Assembly (NCBI RefSeq): GCF_021440515.1
Contig: NZ_JAKCMV010000039.1
Location: 1-64,000, forward strand
Direction of reading: 5' to 3'
Origin: Enterobacter asburiae
GTDB taxonomy: Bacteria > Pseudomonadota > Gammaproteobacteria > Enterobacterales > Enterobacteriaceae
Length of the DNA: 64,000 nucleotides
A program made the position numbers and the translations under genes. Every line of letters begins with the position of its first letter. Within the stretch, counting starts at the first letter, position 1. The notes under the pieces are model-generated. The model worked only from the letters and a program-made list of their open reading frames with translations. It was not told the DNA's origin and did not search any database. This document shows positions 10,010 to 21,236 of the stretch, one piece after another.

Positions 10010-10909
10010 TTAATGGTTCGGCAATATCTTCCAGAACGCATCAATAAGCGGCTCATGCAGCCGCTTTTTTTGTGCGCAAACGCCAAGCTCAAACGGCGTT
10101 TTCTCGTCGCTACGCTCTAAAATCATCACGCGGTTACGCACCGGCTCCGGGCTGTTCTCCAGCACCACTTCCGGCAGCAGCGCTATGCCGCAGCCTAACG
10201 CGACCATCGACACCATCGCCTCGTGGCCGCCGACGGTGGCGTAAATCGACGGGTTGCTGATTTTCTGACGGCGGAACCACAGTTCAATGCGGCGACGCAC
10301 CGGCCCCTGATCGGCCATGATAAACGGCACCGTTGACCAGTCCGGTTTTTCCACCGACACCTGATTTCGCACCGGACAGGGCAGCGCCGGGGCAATCAGC
10401 ACCACCGCCAGATTTTCGAGCATCGAGAAGGCCACCGCGCCCGGCAGGGTTTCCGGTTTCCCGGCGATAGCGAGATCCGCTTCCCCCGTCACCACCTTTT
10501 CCATCGCGTCAGCGGCATCGCCAGTGGTGAGTTTTATTTCAACCGAGGGATGCTCGGCGCGGAAGCGGTCGAGGATGGGCGGCAGATGGCTGTAGGCGGC
10601 GGTCACGGAGCAGAAAATATGCAGCTCGCCGGAGAGCGACGGCCCCTGCTGGTCTATGGTGTGGCGCAGCTGCTGATACTGCAACAGCGTCTGCTGGGCA
10701 AAAACCCGCAGCTCTTCGCCCGCTTCGGTGAGCGTGACGGTACGGTTGTCGCGCACAAACAGCGGCTGGCCCAGATCCTCTTCAAGGCGCTGGATCTGGC
10801 GCGAAAGCGTAGAGGGGCTGACGTGCATCGCCCGCGCGCTGCGGCCAAAATGGCGGCTTTCCGCCAGATGCAGGAACAATTTCAAATCGCGTAAATCCAC
10901 GGATTTCAC
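10010..10909 (-). CDS. ilvY: LysR-type activator of ilvC, IlvY
   Basis: The 299-residue LysR regulator has an N-terminal HTH (HFGRSARAMHVSPSTLSRQIQRLEEDLG, about 17-44) and a C-terminal inducer domain. In E. coli IlvY activates ilvC when acetolactate or acetohydroxybutyrate binds, and represses itself. It is divergent from ilvC across a 143-nt gap that contains two matching palindromes. Confidence 0.95.
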   Translation of the reverse strand: MKSVDLRDLKLFLHLAESRHFGRSARAMHVSPSTLSRQIQRLEEDLGQPLFVRDNRTVTLTEAGEELRVFAQQTLLQYQQLRHTIDQQGPSLSGELHIFCSVTAAYSHLPPILDRFRAEHPSVEIKLTTGDAADAMEKVVTGEADLAIAGKPETLPGAVAFSMLENLAVVLIAPALPCPVRNQVSVEKPDWSTVPFIMADQGPVRRRIELWFRRQKISNPSIYATVGGHEAMVSMVALGCGIALLPEVVLENSPEPVRNRVMILERSDEKTPFELGVCAQKKRLHEPLIDAFWKILPNH

Positions 10910-10923
10910 CCCCTCTTTTTATA

Positions 10924-10938
10924 TTGCAGAAATTGCAA
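10924..10938. promoter_or_regulatory. IlvY operator-like palindrome 1
   Basis: TTGCA-5 nt-TGCAA is a perfect LysR-type T-N11-A palindrome, 15 bp upstream of the ilvY start. A related site lies at 10955-10969 with its centre 31 bp away, about three helical turns. This fits the tandem operators known between ilvY and ilvC in E. coli. Confidence 0.7.
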
Positions 10939-10954
10939 CGTGACGTTGTGAATA

Positions 10955-10969
10955 TATCAATTTCCGCAA
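10955..10969. promoter_or_regulatory. IlvY operator-like palindrome 2
   Basis: On the minus strand this reads TTGCGGAAATTGATA, matching operator 1 (TTGCAGAAATTGCAA) at 12 of 15 positions. It is the weaker, ilvC-proximal partner. Confidence 0.65.
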
Positions 10970-11052
10970 TAAATTTCCTGTTGTAATGTGGGTACATTCT
11001 CGCTGAAACGCGAACCGAACAATAAGACACACAACATCACGAGGTATCACCC

Positions 11053-12528
11053 ATGGCTAACTACTTTAATACACTGAACTTGCGCCAGCAGCTGGCGCAG
11101 CTGGGCAAATGCCGCTTCATGGCGCGCGATGAATTTGCCGATGGCGCGAGCTACCTTCAGGGTAAAAAAGTGGTCATCGTCGGCTGTGGCGCACAGGGCC
11201 TGAACCAGGGCCTGAACATGCGTGACTCCGGTCTGGATATCTCCTACGCCCTGCGTAAAGAAGCGATTGCTGAGAAGCGCGCGTCATGGCGTAAAGCGAC
11301 CGAAAACGGCTTCAAAGTGGGCACCTACGAAGAGCTGATCCCGCAGGCGGATCTGGTGGTTAACCTGACCCCAGACAAGCAGCACTCCGACGTTGTGCGT
11401 TCCGTTCAGCCGCTGATGAAAGACGGCGCGGCGCTGGGTTACTCCCACGGCTTTAACATCGTTGAAGTGGGCGAGCAAATTCGTAAAGACATCACCGTCG
11501 TGATGGTCGCGCCAAAATGTCCGGGTACGGAAGTGCGTGAAGAGTACAAGCGTGGTTTCGGCGTACCGACCCTGATCGCCGTTCACCCGGAAAACGATCC
11601 GAAAGGCGAAGGTATGGCGATTGCTAAAGCCTGGGCTGCGGCGACCGGTGGCCACCGTGCAGGCGTGCTGGAATCTTCTTTCGTTGCCGAAGTGAAATCT
11701 GACCTGATGGGCGAGCAGACTATCCTGTGCGGCATGTTGCAGGCCGGTTCTCTGCTGTGCTTCGACAAGCTGGTGGAAGAGGGCACCGACCCGGCATACG
11801 CTGAAAAACTGATCCAGTTCGGCTGGGAAACCATCACCGAAGCGCTGAAGCAGGGCGGTATCACGCTGATGATGAATCGCCTGTCTAACCCGGCGAAACT
11901 GCGTGCTTACGCGCTGTCTGAACAGCTGAAAACGATTATGGCGCCGCTGTTCCAGAAACACATGGACGACATCATCTCCGGCGAGTTCTCTTCCGGCATG
12001 ATGGCGGACTGGGCGAACGACGATAAAAAACTGCTGACCTGGCGTGAAGAGACCGGTAAAACCGCGTTCGAAACTGCCGCGCAGTATGACGGCAAAATCA
12101 GCGAGCAGGAGTACTTCGATAAAGGCGTACTGATGATCGCAATGGTGAAAGCAGGCGTTGAGCTGGCGTTCGAAACCATGGTGGATTCCGGCATCATCGA
12201 AGAGTCTGCATACTACGAATCACTGCACGAGCTGCCGCTGATTGCAAACACCATCGCCCGTAAGCGTCTATATGAAATGAACGTGGTTATCTCTGATACC
12301 GCCGAGTACGGTAACTACCTGTTCTCTTACGCGTGTGTACCGCTGCTGAAAGAGTTCATGACCACCTTGCAGACGGGCGATCTGGGCCAGGCGATTGCTG
12401 AAGGTGCGGTGGATAACGCGCAGCTGCGCGATGTGAACGATGCGATCCGCAGTCACGAAATCGAGAAGATTGGTCAGAAGCTGCGTGGCTATATGACCGA
12501 TATGAAGCGTATTGCTGTAGCGGGTTGA
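11053..12528 (+). CDS. ilvC: ketol-acid reductoisomerase (class II, long form)
   Basis: The 491-residue NADPH enzyme isomerises and reduces acetolactate or acetohydroxybutyrate. The Rossmann motif [15 protein letters not shown] lies at about 36-50. The duplicated C-terminal knotted domain gives the long form typical of enterobacteria. It is activated by the divergent IlvY, and the SD GAGG lies 8 nt before the ATG. Confidence 0.97.
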   Translation: MANYFNTLNLRQQLAQLGKCRFMARDEFADGASYLQGKKVVIVGCGAQGLNQGLNMRDSGLDISYALRKEAIAEKRASWRKATENGFKVGTYEELIPQADLVVNLTPDKQHSDVVRSVQPLMKDGAALGYSHGFNIVEVGEQIRKDITVVMVAPKCPGTEVREEYKRGFGVPTLIAVHPENDPKGEGMAIAKAWAAATGGHRAGVLESSFVAEVKSDLMGEQTILCGMLQAGSLLCFDKLVEEGTDPAYAEKLIQFGWETITEALKQGGITLMMNRLSNPAKLRAYALSEQLKTIMAPLFQKHMDDIISGEFSSGMMADWANDDKKLLTWREETGKTAFETAAQYDGKISEQEYFDKGVLMIAMVKAGVELAFETMVDSGIIEESAYYESLHELPLIANTIARKRLYEMNVVISDTAEYGNYLFSYACVPLLKEFMTTLQTGDLGQAIAEGAVDNAQLRDVNDAIRSHEIEKIGQKLRGYMTDMKRIAVAG

Positions 12529-12530
12529 TG

Positions 12531-12566
12531 CCCTCACCCCAACCCTCTCCCACAGGGAGAGGGGGC
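12531..12566. repeat. boxC-like GC-rich inverted repeat
   Basis: CCCTCACCCCAACCCTCTCC followed by a short loop and GGGAGAGGGGG forms a GC-rich palindrome just after the ilvC stop. It resembles the boxC family of enterobacterial intergenic repeats. A related palindrome is at 49483-49520. Confidence 0.65.
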
Positions 12567-12574
12567 AAACATTA

Positions 12575-12604
12575 AAGGCCTTCTCCCTGAGAAGGCCTTG
12601 TTGT
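12575..12604. terminator. terminator between ilvC and ppiC
   Basis: A perfect 11-bp stem (575-585 with 589-599) with a 3-nt loop is followed by GTTGTTTATTT. It lies between the convergent ilvC and ppiC genes; the T-run is interrupted but the stem is strong. Confidence 0.75.
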
Positions 12605-12934
<330 letters not shown>

Positions 12935-12970
12935 TTATTCTCCCCTCCTGACTTTCAATGAGCGATCCTT

Positions 12971-14995
12971 ATGCGTTTAAACCCCGGACAACAACAAGCC
13001 GTCGAATTTGTCACCGGACCCTGTCTGGTGCTGGCAGGGGCTGGTTCCGGCAAAACCCGCGTGATCACCAATAAAATCGCCCACCTGATCCGTGGCTGCG
13101 GCTATCAGGCGCGCCATATCGCGGCGGTGACCTTCACCAACAAAGCGGCGCGCGAGATGAAAGAGCGCGTCGGCCAGACGCTGGGGCGCAAAGAGGCGCG
13201 CGGGCTGATGATCTCCACCTTCCACACGCTGGGGCTGGATATCATTAAACGCGAATACGCCGCGCTGGGGATGAAGTCCAACTTCTCGCTGTTCGACGAC
13301 ACCGACCAGGTGGCGCTGCTTAAAGAGCTGACCGAGGGGCTGATCGAAGACGACAAAGTGCTGCTGCAACAGCTGATCTCGACGATCTCCAACTGGAAAA
13401 ACGATCTGATGACCCCCGCCCAGGCGGCGGCGAGTGCCAAAGGCGAGCGGGACAGGATCTTCGCCCACTGCTACGGCCTGTACGACGCGCACATGAAAGC
13501 CTGCAACGTGCTGGATTTTGACGATCTGATCCTGCTGCCAACGCAGCTGCTTCAGCGTAATCAAGAGGTGTGCGAGCGCTGGCAAAATAAAATTCGTTAC
13601 CTGCTGGTGGACGAATATCAGGACACCAACACCAGCCAGTACGAGCTGGTGAAGCTGCTGGTCGGGCAGCGCGCGCGATTCACCGTGGTGGGGGACGACG
13701 ATCAGTCGATTTACTCCTGGCGCGGCGCGCGTCCGCAAAACCTGGTGCTGCTGAGCAAAGATTTCCCGGCGCTTCAGGTCATTAAGCTGGAGCAGAACTA
13801 CCGCTCGTCCGGCCGCATCCTGAAGGCGGCGAACATCCTGATCGCCAATAACCCGCACGTGTTTGAAAAGCGCCTTTTCTCCGAGCTGGGTTACGGCACC
13901 GAGCTGAAAGTCCTTAGCGCCAATAATGAAGAGCACGAAGCGGAGCGCGTAACGGGGGAGCTAATTGCTCACCACTTCGTCAATAAAACCGAATATAAGG
14001 ATTACGCGATCCTCTATCGCGGTAATCATCAGTCGCGCGTCTTTGAAAAAATGCTGATGCAAAACCGCATCCCGTACAAAATTTCCGGCGGCACCTCCTT
14101 CTTCTCACGCCCTGAAATCAAAGACCTGCTGGCCTATCTGCGCGTGCTCACCAACCCTGACGACGACAGCGCCTTCCTGCGTATCGTGAACACCCCGAAA
14201 CGTGAGATCGGCCCGGCGACCCTGCAAAAGCTGGGGGAGTGGGCGATGACCCGCAGTAAAAGCATGTTTACCGCCAGCTTCGATATGGGGCTAAGCCAGA
14301 CGCTGACCGGTCGCGGTTACGACTCCCTGACCCGCTTTACCCACTGGCTCGGTGAGATCCAGCGCCTGGCCGAGCGCGAGCCGGTGGCGGCGGTGCGCGA
14401 TCTTATCCACGGCATCGACTACGAATCCTGGCTCTATGAAACCTCCGCCAGCCCGAAAGCGGCGGAGATGCGCATGAAGAACGTCAACCAGCTCTTTAGC
14501 TGGATGACCGAAATGCTCGAAGGCTCGGAGATCGACGAGCCGATGACCCTGACGCAGGTGGTCACCCGCTTTACGCTGCGCGATATGATGGAGCGCGGCG
14601 AAAGCGAAGAAGAGGCCGACCAGGTCCAGCTGATGACGCTGCATGCCTCAAAAGGGCTGGAGTTCCCGTATGTCTATCTGGTGGGCATGGAAGAGGGATT
14701 GCTGCCGCACCAGAGCAGCATCGACGAAGATAACGTCGACGAAGAACGCCGTCTGGCCTACGTGGGCATTACCCGCGCCCAGAAAGAGCTGACCTTCACG
14801 CTGTGCAAAGAGCGCCGACAGTATGGCGAGCTGGTGCGCCCGGAGCCGAGCCGCTTCCTGCTGGAACTGCCGCAGGACGATCTGATTTGGGAGCAGGAGC
14901 GCAAAGCGATCACCGCTGAAGAGCGGATGCATAAAGGCCAGGCAAACGTGGCGAACATTCGCGCCATGCTGGCAAAAGCCAAAGAGAAGGGATAA
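12971..14995 (+). CDS. rep: ATP-dependent 3'-5' DNA helicase Rep
   Basis: The 674-residue SF1A helicase removes nucleoproteins ahead of the replication fork with DnaB. Walker A AGAGSGKT is at 22-29, the DEYQDTN motif II at about 214, the QSIYSWRGA motif III region after it, and [21 protein letters not shown] in domain 2A. The C-terminal tail resembles the DnaB-interacting tail of E. coli Rep but ends differently. The paralogue uvrD is at 45985 in the same window. Confidence 0.97.
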   Translation: MRLNPGQQQAVEFVTGPCLVLAGAGSGKTRVITNKIAHLIRGCGYQARHIAAVTFTNKAAREMKERVGQTLGRKEARGLMISTFHTLGLDIIKREYAALGMKSNFSLFDDTDQVALLKELTEGLIEDDKVLLQQLISTISNWKNDLMTPAQAAASAKGERDRIFAHCYGLYDAHMKACNVLDFDDLILLPTQLLQRNQEVCERWQNKIRYLLVDEYQDTNTSQYELVKLLVGQRARFTVVGDDDQSIYSWRGARPQNLVLLSKDFPALQVIKLEQNYRSSGRILKAANILIANNPHVFEKRLFSELGYGTELKVLSANNEEHEAERVTGELIAHHFVNKTEYKDYAILYRGNHQSRVFEKMLMQNRIPYKISGGTSFFSRPEIKDLLAYLRVLTNPDDDSAFLRIVNTPKREIGPATLQKLGEWAMTRSKSMFTASFDMGLSQTLTGRGYDSLTRFTHWLGEIQRLAEREPVAAVRDLIHGIDYESWLYETSASPKAAEMRMKNVNQLFSWMTEMLEGSEIDEPMTLTQVVTRFTLRDMMERGESEEEADQVQLMTLHASKGLEFPYVYLVGMEEGLLPHQSSIDEDNVDEERRLAYVGITRAQKELTFTLCKERRQYGELVRPEPSRFLLELPQDDLIWEQERKAITAEERMHKGQANVANIRAMLAKAKEKG

Positions 14996-15001
14996 TGAGC
15001 G

Positions 15002-15033
15002 GTAGGCCGGGTCAGGCGAAGCCGCCACCCGGC
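15002..15033. repeat. REP element between rep and gppA
   Basis: The palindrome GTAGGCCGGGTCAGGCGAAG with a CCGCCACCCGGC arm lies in the short gap between the convergent rep and gppA stop codons. Confidence 0.85.
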
Positions 15034-15046
15034 AATATTCAGGGTA

Positions 15047-16531
15047 TTACCGCACCTCAAGCACCCAGTGGACGTAGCTCTGCCACTGGCACTCCTGGTC
15101 AATCAGTTCTGCCCCAAGCGGGTGACAGTCCAGCCATTTTTCCGGCAGCGTCAGCGACAGTTTTTCATCTTCCGCCACCAGACTGATGGTCGGCAGTAGA
15201 TCGTCGCGACGACGGCTGGCAAAGAGGATCGCCAGACGCAGCAGACGGCACAGATGCTCCGCCACGCGCGGTGGAACGGCGTTTTGCTGATGCAGCGATG
15301 AGAGATCGACCGTATTGGTCTGGTTCAACAGCAGGGTCGCCAGCAGCTTTTTCTGCGCGGGCGTATAGCCGGGCAGATCGAGGTTGCGCACCAGATAGGC
15401 CGCGTGTGCAGCCGCCTGTTTGAAATCGATGCTCAAACCCACTTCGTGCAGCGCACAGGCGCTCAGCAGCAGATCGCGACTGAGCGGCTCCAGGTCCCAG
15501 CTTCCGCCAACCTGATCGGCAAAACGGGAAGCCAGCTGCCCGACGCGCTGGGCCTGATCGATATCCACCATAAAGCGGCGCTGGACGTTACGCAGCGTGC
15601 GGCTGCGGATATCCTGATCGACCGACAGATGCAGCATGCCGTAGACCAGCCCTTCGCGCAGCGCGCCGCCGGCCAGAGTCATACACTGAATGTTCAGCTC
15701 GGTGAAGATGGCGATCAAAATGGCGAGGCCGCTCGGGAAAACCAGCGCGCGTTCAAGCGTCAGGCCTTCAATTTCCAGCTCTTCAAGACGACCGCACTGA
15801 ATAGCGCGCTGCTTAAGCTGGTGGAGCTTGGCGAGCGTTATCCGCTCGTCCATCCCCTGCGCCATCATGATTTCCTGTAACGCCTGGACGGTGCCCGATG
15901 CGCCAACGCAGACTTTCCAGCCGTGATAGCGCAGCTCGTCCATCACCGGGCGCAGCACGGCACGGGCGGCTTTTTCGGCTTCGTCGAAATTCTCTTTGGC
16001 GAGATTTCGGTCGGTGAAGTAACGCTCAAGCCAGGTGACGCAGCCCATCGACAAACTGAACAGCGATGTGGCCTGCGCGCCCGTGCCGGTCACCAGTTCG
16101 GTACTGGCGCCGCCGATATCCACCACCAGGCGGCGATCGTCACCGCCGGTTGTGTGCGCCACGCCCTGATAAATCAGGCGCGCTTCTTCCTCACCGCTGA
16201 TGATCTGCACCGGGCAGCCCAGAATTTCCTGCGCTTTGGCAATGAAATCGACGGCGTTAACGGCCAGACGCAGCGTGGCGGTGGCCACAACGCGGATTTG
16301 ATTATGGGGGATATCTTGCAGACGTTCGGCAAAAAGCCGTAAACATTGCCAGCCACGTTCCATGGCTTCGGGAGAGAGGTGATTATCGCTGCTCAGGCCC
16401 GCCGCCAGGCGGACCTTGCGCTTAATGCGCGTCAGCGTCTGTATGCTTCCCGCCACCTCGCGCACAACCAGCATATGAAAACTATTGGAACCGAGATCAA
16501 TGGCTGCATAGAGCGAGGAGGAGCTGAGCAT
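15047..16531 (-). CDS. gppA: guanosine-5'-triphosphate,3'-diphosphate pyrophosphatase GppA
   Basis: The 494-residue ASKHA-fold Ppx/GppA phosphatase converts pppGpp to ppGpp in the stringent response. The phosphate-1 motif [13 protein letters not shown] is at about 10-22 and the phosphate-2 motif [10 protein letters not shown] at about 140. It lies 5 nt downstream of rhlB on the same strand, the rhlB-gppA operon of E. coli. Confidence 0.95.
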   Translation of the reverse strand: MLSSSSLYAAIDLGSNSFHMLVVREVAGSIQTLTRIKRKVRLAAGLSSDNHLSPEAMERGWQCLRLFAERLQDIPHNQIRVVATATLRLAVNAVDFIAKAQEILGCPVQIISGEEEARLIYQGVAHTTGGDDRRLVVDIGGASTELVTGTGAQATSLFSLSMGCVTWLERYFTDRNLAKENFDEAEKAARAVLRPVMDELRYHGWKVCVGASGTVQALQEIMMAQGMDERITLAKLHQLKQRAIQCGRLEELEIEGLTLERALVFPSGLAILIAIFTELNIQCMTLAGGALREGLVYGMLHLSVDQDIRSRTLRNVQRRFMVDIDQAQRVGQLASRFADQVGGSWDLEPLSRDLLLSACALHEVGLSIDFKQAAAHAAYLVRNLDLPGYTPAQKKLLATLLLNQTNTVDLSSLHQQNAVPPRVAEHLCRLLRLAILFASRRRDDLLPTISLVAEDEKLSLTLPEKWLDCHPLGAELIDQECQWQSYVHWVLEVR

Positions 16532-16536
16532 ATTTT

Positions 16537-17805
16537 TTAACCTGAACGACGACGATTACGCGGTGCGCCACCGGAACGGCGCGGACCATTGCCGGTGCGA
16601 GGGCGCGTCAGGCGCTTCGGCGGTGGCAATTCGCTTAACAGCGCTTCCGGGTTGTATTTGCTCTGCGGGATAGAGTGACCAATGTAGGTCTCAATCGCGG
16701 GCAGGTTCAGCGCATACTCTTCACAGGCCAGGCTGATTGAGTGACCGCTTGCGCCAGCACGACCGGTACGACCGATACGGTGAACGTAATCTTCGCAGTC
16801 ATCCGGCAGATCGTAGTTAAAGACGTGGGTCACGGCAGGAATATGCAGGCCGCGCGCCGCGACGTCCGTTGCAACCAGAATATCCAGGTCACCACGGGTA
16901 AATTCTTCAAGAATACGCAGGCGTTTCTTCTGCGCAACGTCGCCGGTCAGCAGGCCAACGCGGTGTCCGTCTGCGGCCAGGTGACCCCAGATATCTTCAC
17001 AGCGGTGCTTGGTGTTAGCGAAGATAATGGCGCGATCGGGCCACTCTTCTTCGATCAGCGTTTGCAGCAGGCGCATTTTCTCTTCATTGGATGGATAGAA
17101 GAGCTCTTCTTTAATGCGGTGGCCGGTTTTCTGCTCTGGTTCAACTTCTACATACTCGGCGTTGTTCATTTGTTCGAACGCCAGTTCGCGTACGCGATAA
17201 GAGAGGGTTGCTGAGAACAGCATGTTGAGGCGCTGATTGGCCGCAGGCATACGGCGGAACAGCCAGCGGATATCTTTAATGAAGCCCAGATCGTACATGC
17301 GGTCGGCTTCATCCAGCACAACCACCTGGATAGCACCGAGGTTAATGTGGTTCTGCTTTGCGTAATCGATAAGACGACCGGTGGTGCCGATCAGGATATC
17401 GACGCCGCTCTCCAGCACTTTCAGCTGTTTGTCGTAACCGTCGCCGCCATAGGCCAGACCGAGCTTGAGGCCGGTTGCCTGTGCCAGCGGTTCAGCGTCT
17501 GCATGGATCTGTACCGCCAGTTCTCGCGTCGGGGCCATAATTAGCGCGCGCGGCTGGTTAACTTTGCGGTCTGCAATTGCTGGATGAGAAAGTAAATAAT
17601 GAAACGTTGACGTTAAAAACGCCATCGTTTTGCCAGTACCGGTTTGCGCCTGCCCTGCAACATCGCGGCCTGCCAGCGTCAGCGGCAGTGCGAGGGCCTG
17701 AATGGGCGTGCAGTTATGAAACCCTTTATTTTCAAGGGCTTCGATCACCTTTGGGTGCAGGGCGAAGTCGGAAAACTTCTGTTCTGTTAAATGTGTTTTG
17801 CTCAT
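16537..17805 (-). CDS. rhlB: DEAD-box RNA helicase RhlB
   Basis: The 422-residue helicase unwinds structured RNA for the RNase E degradosome. Q motif and Walker A AQTGTGKT are at 53-60, motif II DEAD in [11 protein letters not shown] (about 165), SAT in LFSATLSYR, and [10 protein letters not shown] in domain 2. A basic tail ([22 protein letters not shown]) ends the protein. It is divergent from trxA and operonic with gppA. Confidence 0.96.
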   Translation of the reverse strand: MSKTHLTEQKFSDFALHPKVIEALENKGFHNCTPIQALALPLTLAGRDVAGQAQTGTGKTMAFLTSTFHYLLSHPAIADRKVNQPRALIMAPTRELAVQIHADAEPLAQATGLKLGLAYGGDGYDKQLKVLESGVDILIGTTGRLIDYAKQNHINLGAIQVVVLDEADRMYDLGFIKDIRWLFRRMPAANQRLNMLFSATLSYRVRELAFEQMNNAEYVEVEPEQKTGHRIKEELFYPSNEEKMRLLQTLIEEEWPDRAIIFANTKHRCEDIWGHLAADGHRVGLLTGDVAQKKRLRILEEFTRGDLDILVATDVAARGLHIPAVTHVFNYDLPDDCEDYVHRIGRTGRAGASGHSISLACEEYALNLPAIETYIGHSIPQSKYNPEALLSELPPPKRLTRPRTGNGPRRSGGAPRNRRRSG

Positions 17806-17888
17806 AGTGTGGTAGAATATCAGCTTACTATTGCTTTACGAAAGCGTATCCGGTGAAATAAAGTCAACCTTTAGTTGGTTAATGCTAC

Positions 17889-17905
17889 ATCAACACGTCG
17901 TTGAT
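17889..17905. other. perfect palindrome upstream of trxA
   Basis: ATCAAC-ACGTC-GTTGAT is a 6-bp-arm inverted repeat 45 nt before the trxA start. It could be an operator or a 5'-UTR hairpin; no known factor was matched. Confidence 0.4.
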
Positions 17906-17949
17906 TGACGCGAAACCAACGCACCAGGCTTATTCCTGTGGAGTTATAT

Positions 17950-18279
17950 ATGAGCGATAAAATTATTCACCTGACTGACGACAGTTTTGACACGGACGTA
18001 CTTAAAGCTGACGGGCTGATCCTCGTCGATTTCTGGGCTGAATGGTGTGGTCCTTGCAAAATGATCGCCCCGATTCTGGATGAGATCGCTGATGAGTATC
18101 AGGGCAAACTGACCGTTGCCAAGCTGAACATCGACCAGAACCCGGGCACCGCACCTAAATACGGTATCCGTGGCATCCCGACCCTGCTGCTGTTCAAAGG
18201 CGGCGAAGTGGCGGCGACCAAAGTGGGCGCACTGTCCAAAGGTCAACTGAAAGAGTTCCTCGACGCTAACCTGGCGTAA
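17950..18279 (+). CDS. trxA: thioredoxin 1
   Basis: The 109-residue cytoplasmic disulfide reductase has the redox motif WCGPC with C33 and C36, and cis-proline in [11 protein letters not shown]. The ATG at 17950 gives the exact E. coli length. An upstream in-frame start would add 15 residues not found in the family. A hairpin (18294-18303 with 18322-18331) follows the stop but lacks a T-run. Confidence 0.97.
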   Translation: MSDKIIHLTDDSFDTDVLKADGLILVDFWAEWCGPCKMIAPILDEIADEYQGKLTVAKLNIDQNPGTAPKYGIRGIPTLLLFKGGEVAATKVGALSKGQLKEFLDANLA

Positions 18280-18429
18280 GGTTTCTCCGCTGAGCGTCCA
18301 GAGCGCCTAAATTAAGTGGATCTCTGGACGCCCGGCTTTAGTCGTGCTAAGTTACTTGTGACTTCGTTTTAAACATATCTGTTGTTTGAATCTTGCTTTA
18401 CCCCATACTTCCCGTTGCTGATACACACA

Positions 18430-18531
18430 ATGCGTGAAGTTGCTAAATTCCGGGCTTGTCACTCAATCCGTCTTGTCGTTTCAGTTCTGCGTTCTTTCCC
18501 TGTGACCAGACAGCGTACAGACATGAGTTGA
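18430..18531 (+). CDS. rhoL: rho operon leader peptide RhoL
   Basis: The 33-codon ORF lies 88 nt upstream of rho. Its end (FPVTRQRTDMS) matches the end of E. coli RhoL (SPVTRQRKDMSR), while the first 20 residues differ. Position and length are conserved, so the peptide or its translation may have a role in rho autoregulation. The rest of the 340-nt trxA-rho gap is the untranslated leader in which Rho terminates its own transcript in E. coli. Confidence 0.75.
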   Translation: MREVAKFRACHSIRLVVSVLRSFPVTRQRTDMS

Positions 18532-18619
18532 TGGCCGCTAAACAGGCATGGATGACCCTGCCATACCATTCACAACATTAAGTTCGAGAATCACCCCGAG
18601 TTTAAGAACCCACACCATT

Positions 18620-19879
18620 ATGAATCTTACCGAATTAAAGAATACGCCGGTTTCTGAGCTGATCACTCTCGGCGAAAATATGGGGCTGGAAAACCAGGCT
18701 CGTATGCGCAAGCAGGACATCATTTTCGCCATCCTGAAGCAGCACGCTAAGAGTGGCGAAGATATCTTTGGCGACGGTGTGCTGGAGATACTGCAAGACG
18801 GATTTGGTTTCCTCCGCTCAGCAGACAGCTCCTACCTCGCCGGCCCCGACGACATCTACGTATCCCCTAGCCAAATCCGCCGTTTCAACCTCCGCACTGG
18901 TGACACCATTTCAGGTAAGATTCGTCCTCCTAAAGAGGGTGAACGCTACTTTGCGCTGTTGAAAGTCAATGAAGTTAACTACGACAAACCAGAAAACTCG
19001 CGCAACAAGATCCTGTTTGAAAACTTAACGCCGCTGCACGCGAACTCTCGTCTGCGCATGGAGCGTGGTAACGGGTCTACCGAAGACTTAACCGCTCGCG
19101 TTCTGGATCTGGCTTCTCCGATTGGTCGTGGTCAGCGTGGTCTGATTGTCGCTCCGCCAAAAGCGGGTAAAACCATGCTGCTGCAAAACATCGCGCAAAG
19201 CATCGCTTACAACCACCCAGACTGCGTGCTGATGGTACTGCTGATCGACGAACGTCCTGAAGAAGTGACCGAGATGCAGCGTCTGGTTAAAGGTGAAGTG
19301 GTTGCGTCTACCTTCGACGAACCGGCATCTCGCCACGTTCAGGTTGCGGAAATGGTTATCGAGAAGGCGAAACGTCTGGTTGAACACAAGAAAGACGTTA
19401 TCATCCTGCTCGACTCCATCACCCGTCTGGCGCGTGCTTACAACACCGTGGTTCCGGCTTCCGGTAAAGTGTTGACCGGTGGTGTTGACGCCAACGCCCT
19501 GCACCGTCCAAAACGCTTCTTCGGTGCGGCACGTAACGTCGAAGAGGGCGGCAGCCTGACCATCATTGCAACCGCGCTTATCGACACCGGTTCTAAGATG
19601 GATGAGGTTATTTACGAAGAGTTTAAAGGTACAGGCAACATGGAACTGCACCTCTCTCGTAAAATCGCTGAAAAACGCGTCTTCCCGGCTATCGACTACA
19701 ACCGTTCCGGTACCCGTAAGGAAGAGCTGCTCACCACTCAGGAAGAGCTGCAAAAAATGTGGATCCTGCGCAAAATCATTCACCCAATGGGCGAAATCGA
19801 CGCAATGGAGTTCCTCATTAATAAACTGGCGATGACCAAAACTAACGACGATTTCTTCGACATGATGAAACGCTCGTAA
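18620..19879 (+). CDS. rho: transcription termination factor Rho
   Basis: The 419-residue hexameric RNA-dependent ATPase is almost identical to E. coli Rho. The N-terminal RNA-binding domain includes GFGFLRS and [15 protein letters not shown]; the P-loop PPKAGKT is at about 180; the Q-loop/R-loop region [25 protein letters not shown] follows. The ATG at 18620 gives the family length; the in-frame extension upstream is part of the leader. Confidence 0.98.
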   Translation: MNLTELKNTPVSELITLGENMGLENQARMRKQDIIFAILKQHAKSGEDIFGDGVLEILQDGFGFLRSADSSYLAGPDDIYVSPSQIRRFNLRTGDTISGKIRPPKEGERYFALLKVNEVNYDKPENSRNKILFENLTPLHANSRLRMERGNGSTEDLTARVLDLASPIGRGQRGLIVAPPKAGKTMLLQNIAQSIAYNHPDCVLMVLLIDERPEEVTEMQRLVKGEVVASTFDEPASRHVQVAEMVIEKAKRLVEHKKDVIILLDSITRLARAYNTVVPASGKVLTGGVDANALHRPKRFFGAARNVEEGGSLTIIATALIDTGSKMDEVIYEEFKGTGNMELHLSRKIAEKRVFPAIDYNRSGTRKEELLTTQEELQKMWILRKIIHPMGEIDAMEFLINKLAMTKTNDDFFDMMKRS

Positions 19880-19895
19880 CGTAAATAAAGCCAGC

Positions 19896-19925
19896 AAACG
19901 CCACGTTTTTACGTGGCGTTTTTCA
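19896..19925 (+). terminator. rho terminator
   Basis: A perfect 11-bp stem (19896-19906 with 19911-19921) with a TTTT loop ends in a T-run, 16 nt after the rho stop codon. Confidence 0.93.
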
Positions 19926-20120
19926 TTTATGGCCTATACGATATTACCGCAGGCTCCCAAATTTGACCGTTCGGTGCGACAATAAGATTATTCGCACAGT
20001 AAAAACATTAATAGCTTGAATAATAAACGAATGAAGCGGCAAGAGGTTTGCTTTAAGCCTTCAGGCTGAGCGCCTTCGTGGTTATACTTCCTTGTCTGAC
20101 ATTTGTAGAGAACATCCATT

Positions 20121-21224
20121 GTGAACCTACTCGATACGTTTACTGAGCTAACCAGTATTTTTTTGTTTACCACCTGCTTTCTCTTTCTTGCGCGCAAGGT
20201 GGCAAAGTATCTGGGGTTAGTGGATAAACCCAACTTCCGTAAACGCCATCAAGGAATGATCCCACTTGTTGGCGGCATTTCCGTATTTGCAGGTATCTGC
20301 TTCGCGTTCACGATAGCGGATTACTACATCCCTCATGTCAGGCTCTATCTCAGCTGCGCCACCGTGCTGGTGGTGGTGGGCGCTCTCGACGACCGCTTCG
20401 ATATCAGCGTTAAAATTCGCGCCTTCGTGCAGGCGGCCGTTGCCGTCGCCATGATGATGGGAGCAAAACTTCACCTGAGCAGCCTCGGCTATATTTTTGG
20501 TCCCTGGGAGATGATTCTTGGGCCGTTTGGCTATTTCCTGACGCTCTTCGCCGTGTGGGTTGCTATTAACGCATTTAATATGGTAGACGGCATCGATGGC
20601 CTGCTGGGCGGGCTTTCCAGCGTGTCGTTCGCCGCTATTGGCATCATCTTATGGTTCGACGGCCAGTACAGCCTCGCCATGTGGTGCTTCGCCATGATTG
20701 CCGCCATTCTGCCTTATATCCTGCTCAATCTCGGCGCCCTGGGCCGTCGCTATAAAGTCTTTATGGGCGACGCGGGCAGCACGCTGATTGGCTTTACGAT
20801 TATCTGGATCCTGCTTGAAACCACGCAGGGTAAAACGCACCCGATCAGCCCGGTCACGGCGCTGTGGATTATCGCCATTCCATTAATGGATATGGTGGCG
20901 ATTATGTATCGCCGTCTGCGTAAGGGAATGAGTCCTTTCTCAGCCGACCGTCAGCATATTCACCATTTAATTATGCGGGCAGGTTTCACATCTCGTCAGG
21001 CGTTTGTGCTGATAACCGTGGCGGCTGCTATTCTTGCGGGGATCGGGGTGGCGTCTGAATATGCCCACTTTATCCCTGAGTGGGTAATGTTGGTATTGTT
21101 CTTGCTAGCGTTTTCGCTGTATGGCTATTGCATTAAACGCGCCTGGAAAGTTGCGCGTTTCATTAAGCGTGTAAAACGCAGGATGCGTCGAAATAGTGGT
21201 AATAATCCAACTTTAACTAAATAA
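20121..21224 (+). CDS. wecA: UDP-GlcNAc:undecaprenyl-phosphate GlcNAc-1-phosphate transferase WecA
   Basis: The 367-residue polytopic inner-membrane enzyme makes lipid I (GlcNAc-PP-undecaprenol), which starts ECA and many O antigens. About 11 hydrophobic segments are visible. The family motifs are DDRFD (about residue 90), NAFNMVDGIDGL (about 150) and the cytoplasmic HIHH near 280. It starts with GTG as in E. coli and is the first gene of the ECA operon. Confidence 0.97.
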   Translation: MNLLDTFTELTSIFLFTTCFLFLARKVAKYLGLVDKPNFRKRHQGMIPLVGGISVFAGICFAFTIADYYIPHVRLYLSCATVLVVVGALDDRFDISVKIRAFVQAAVAVAMMMGAKLHLSSLGYIFGPWEMILGPFGYFLTLFAVWVAINAFNMVDGIDGLLGGLSSVSFAAIGIILWFDGQYSLAMWCFAMIAAILPYILLNLGALGRRYKVFMGDAGSTLIGFTIIWILLETTQGKTHPISPVTALWIIAIPLMDMVAIMYRRLRKGMSPFSADRQHIHHLIMRAGFTSRQAFVLITVAAAILAGIGVASEYAHFIPEWVMLVLFLLAFSLYGYCIKRAWKVARFIKRVKRRMRRNSGNNPTLTK

Positions 21225-21236
21225 ACTGGGATCGTG

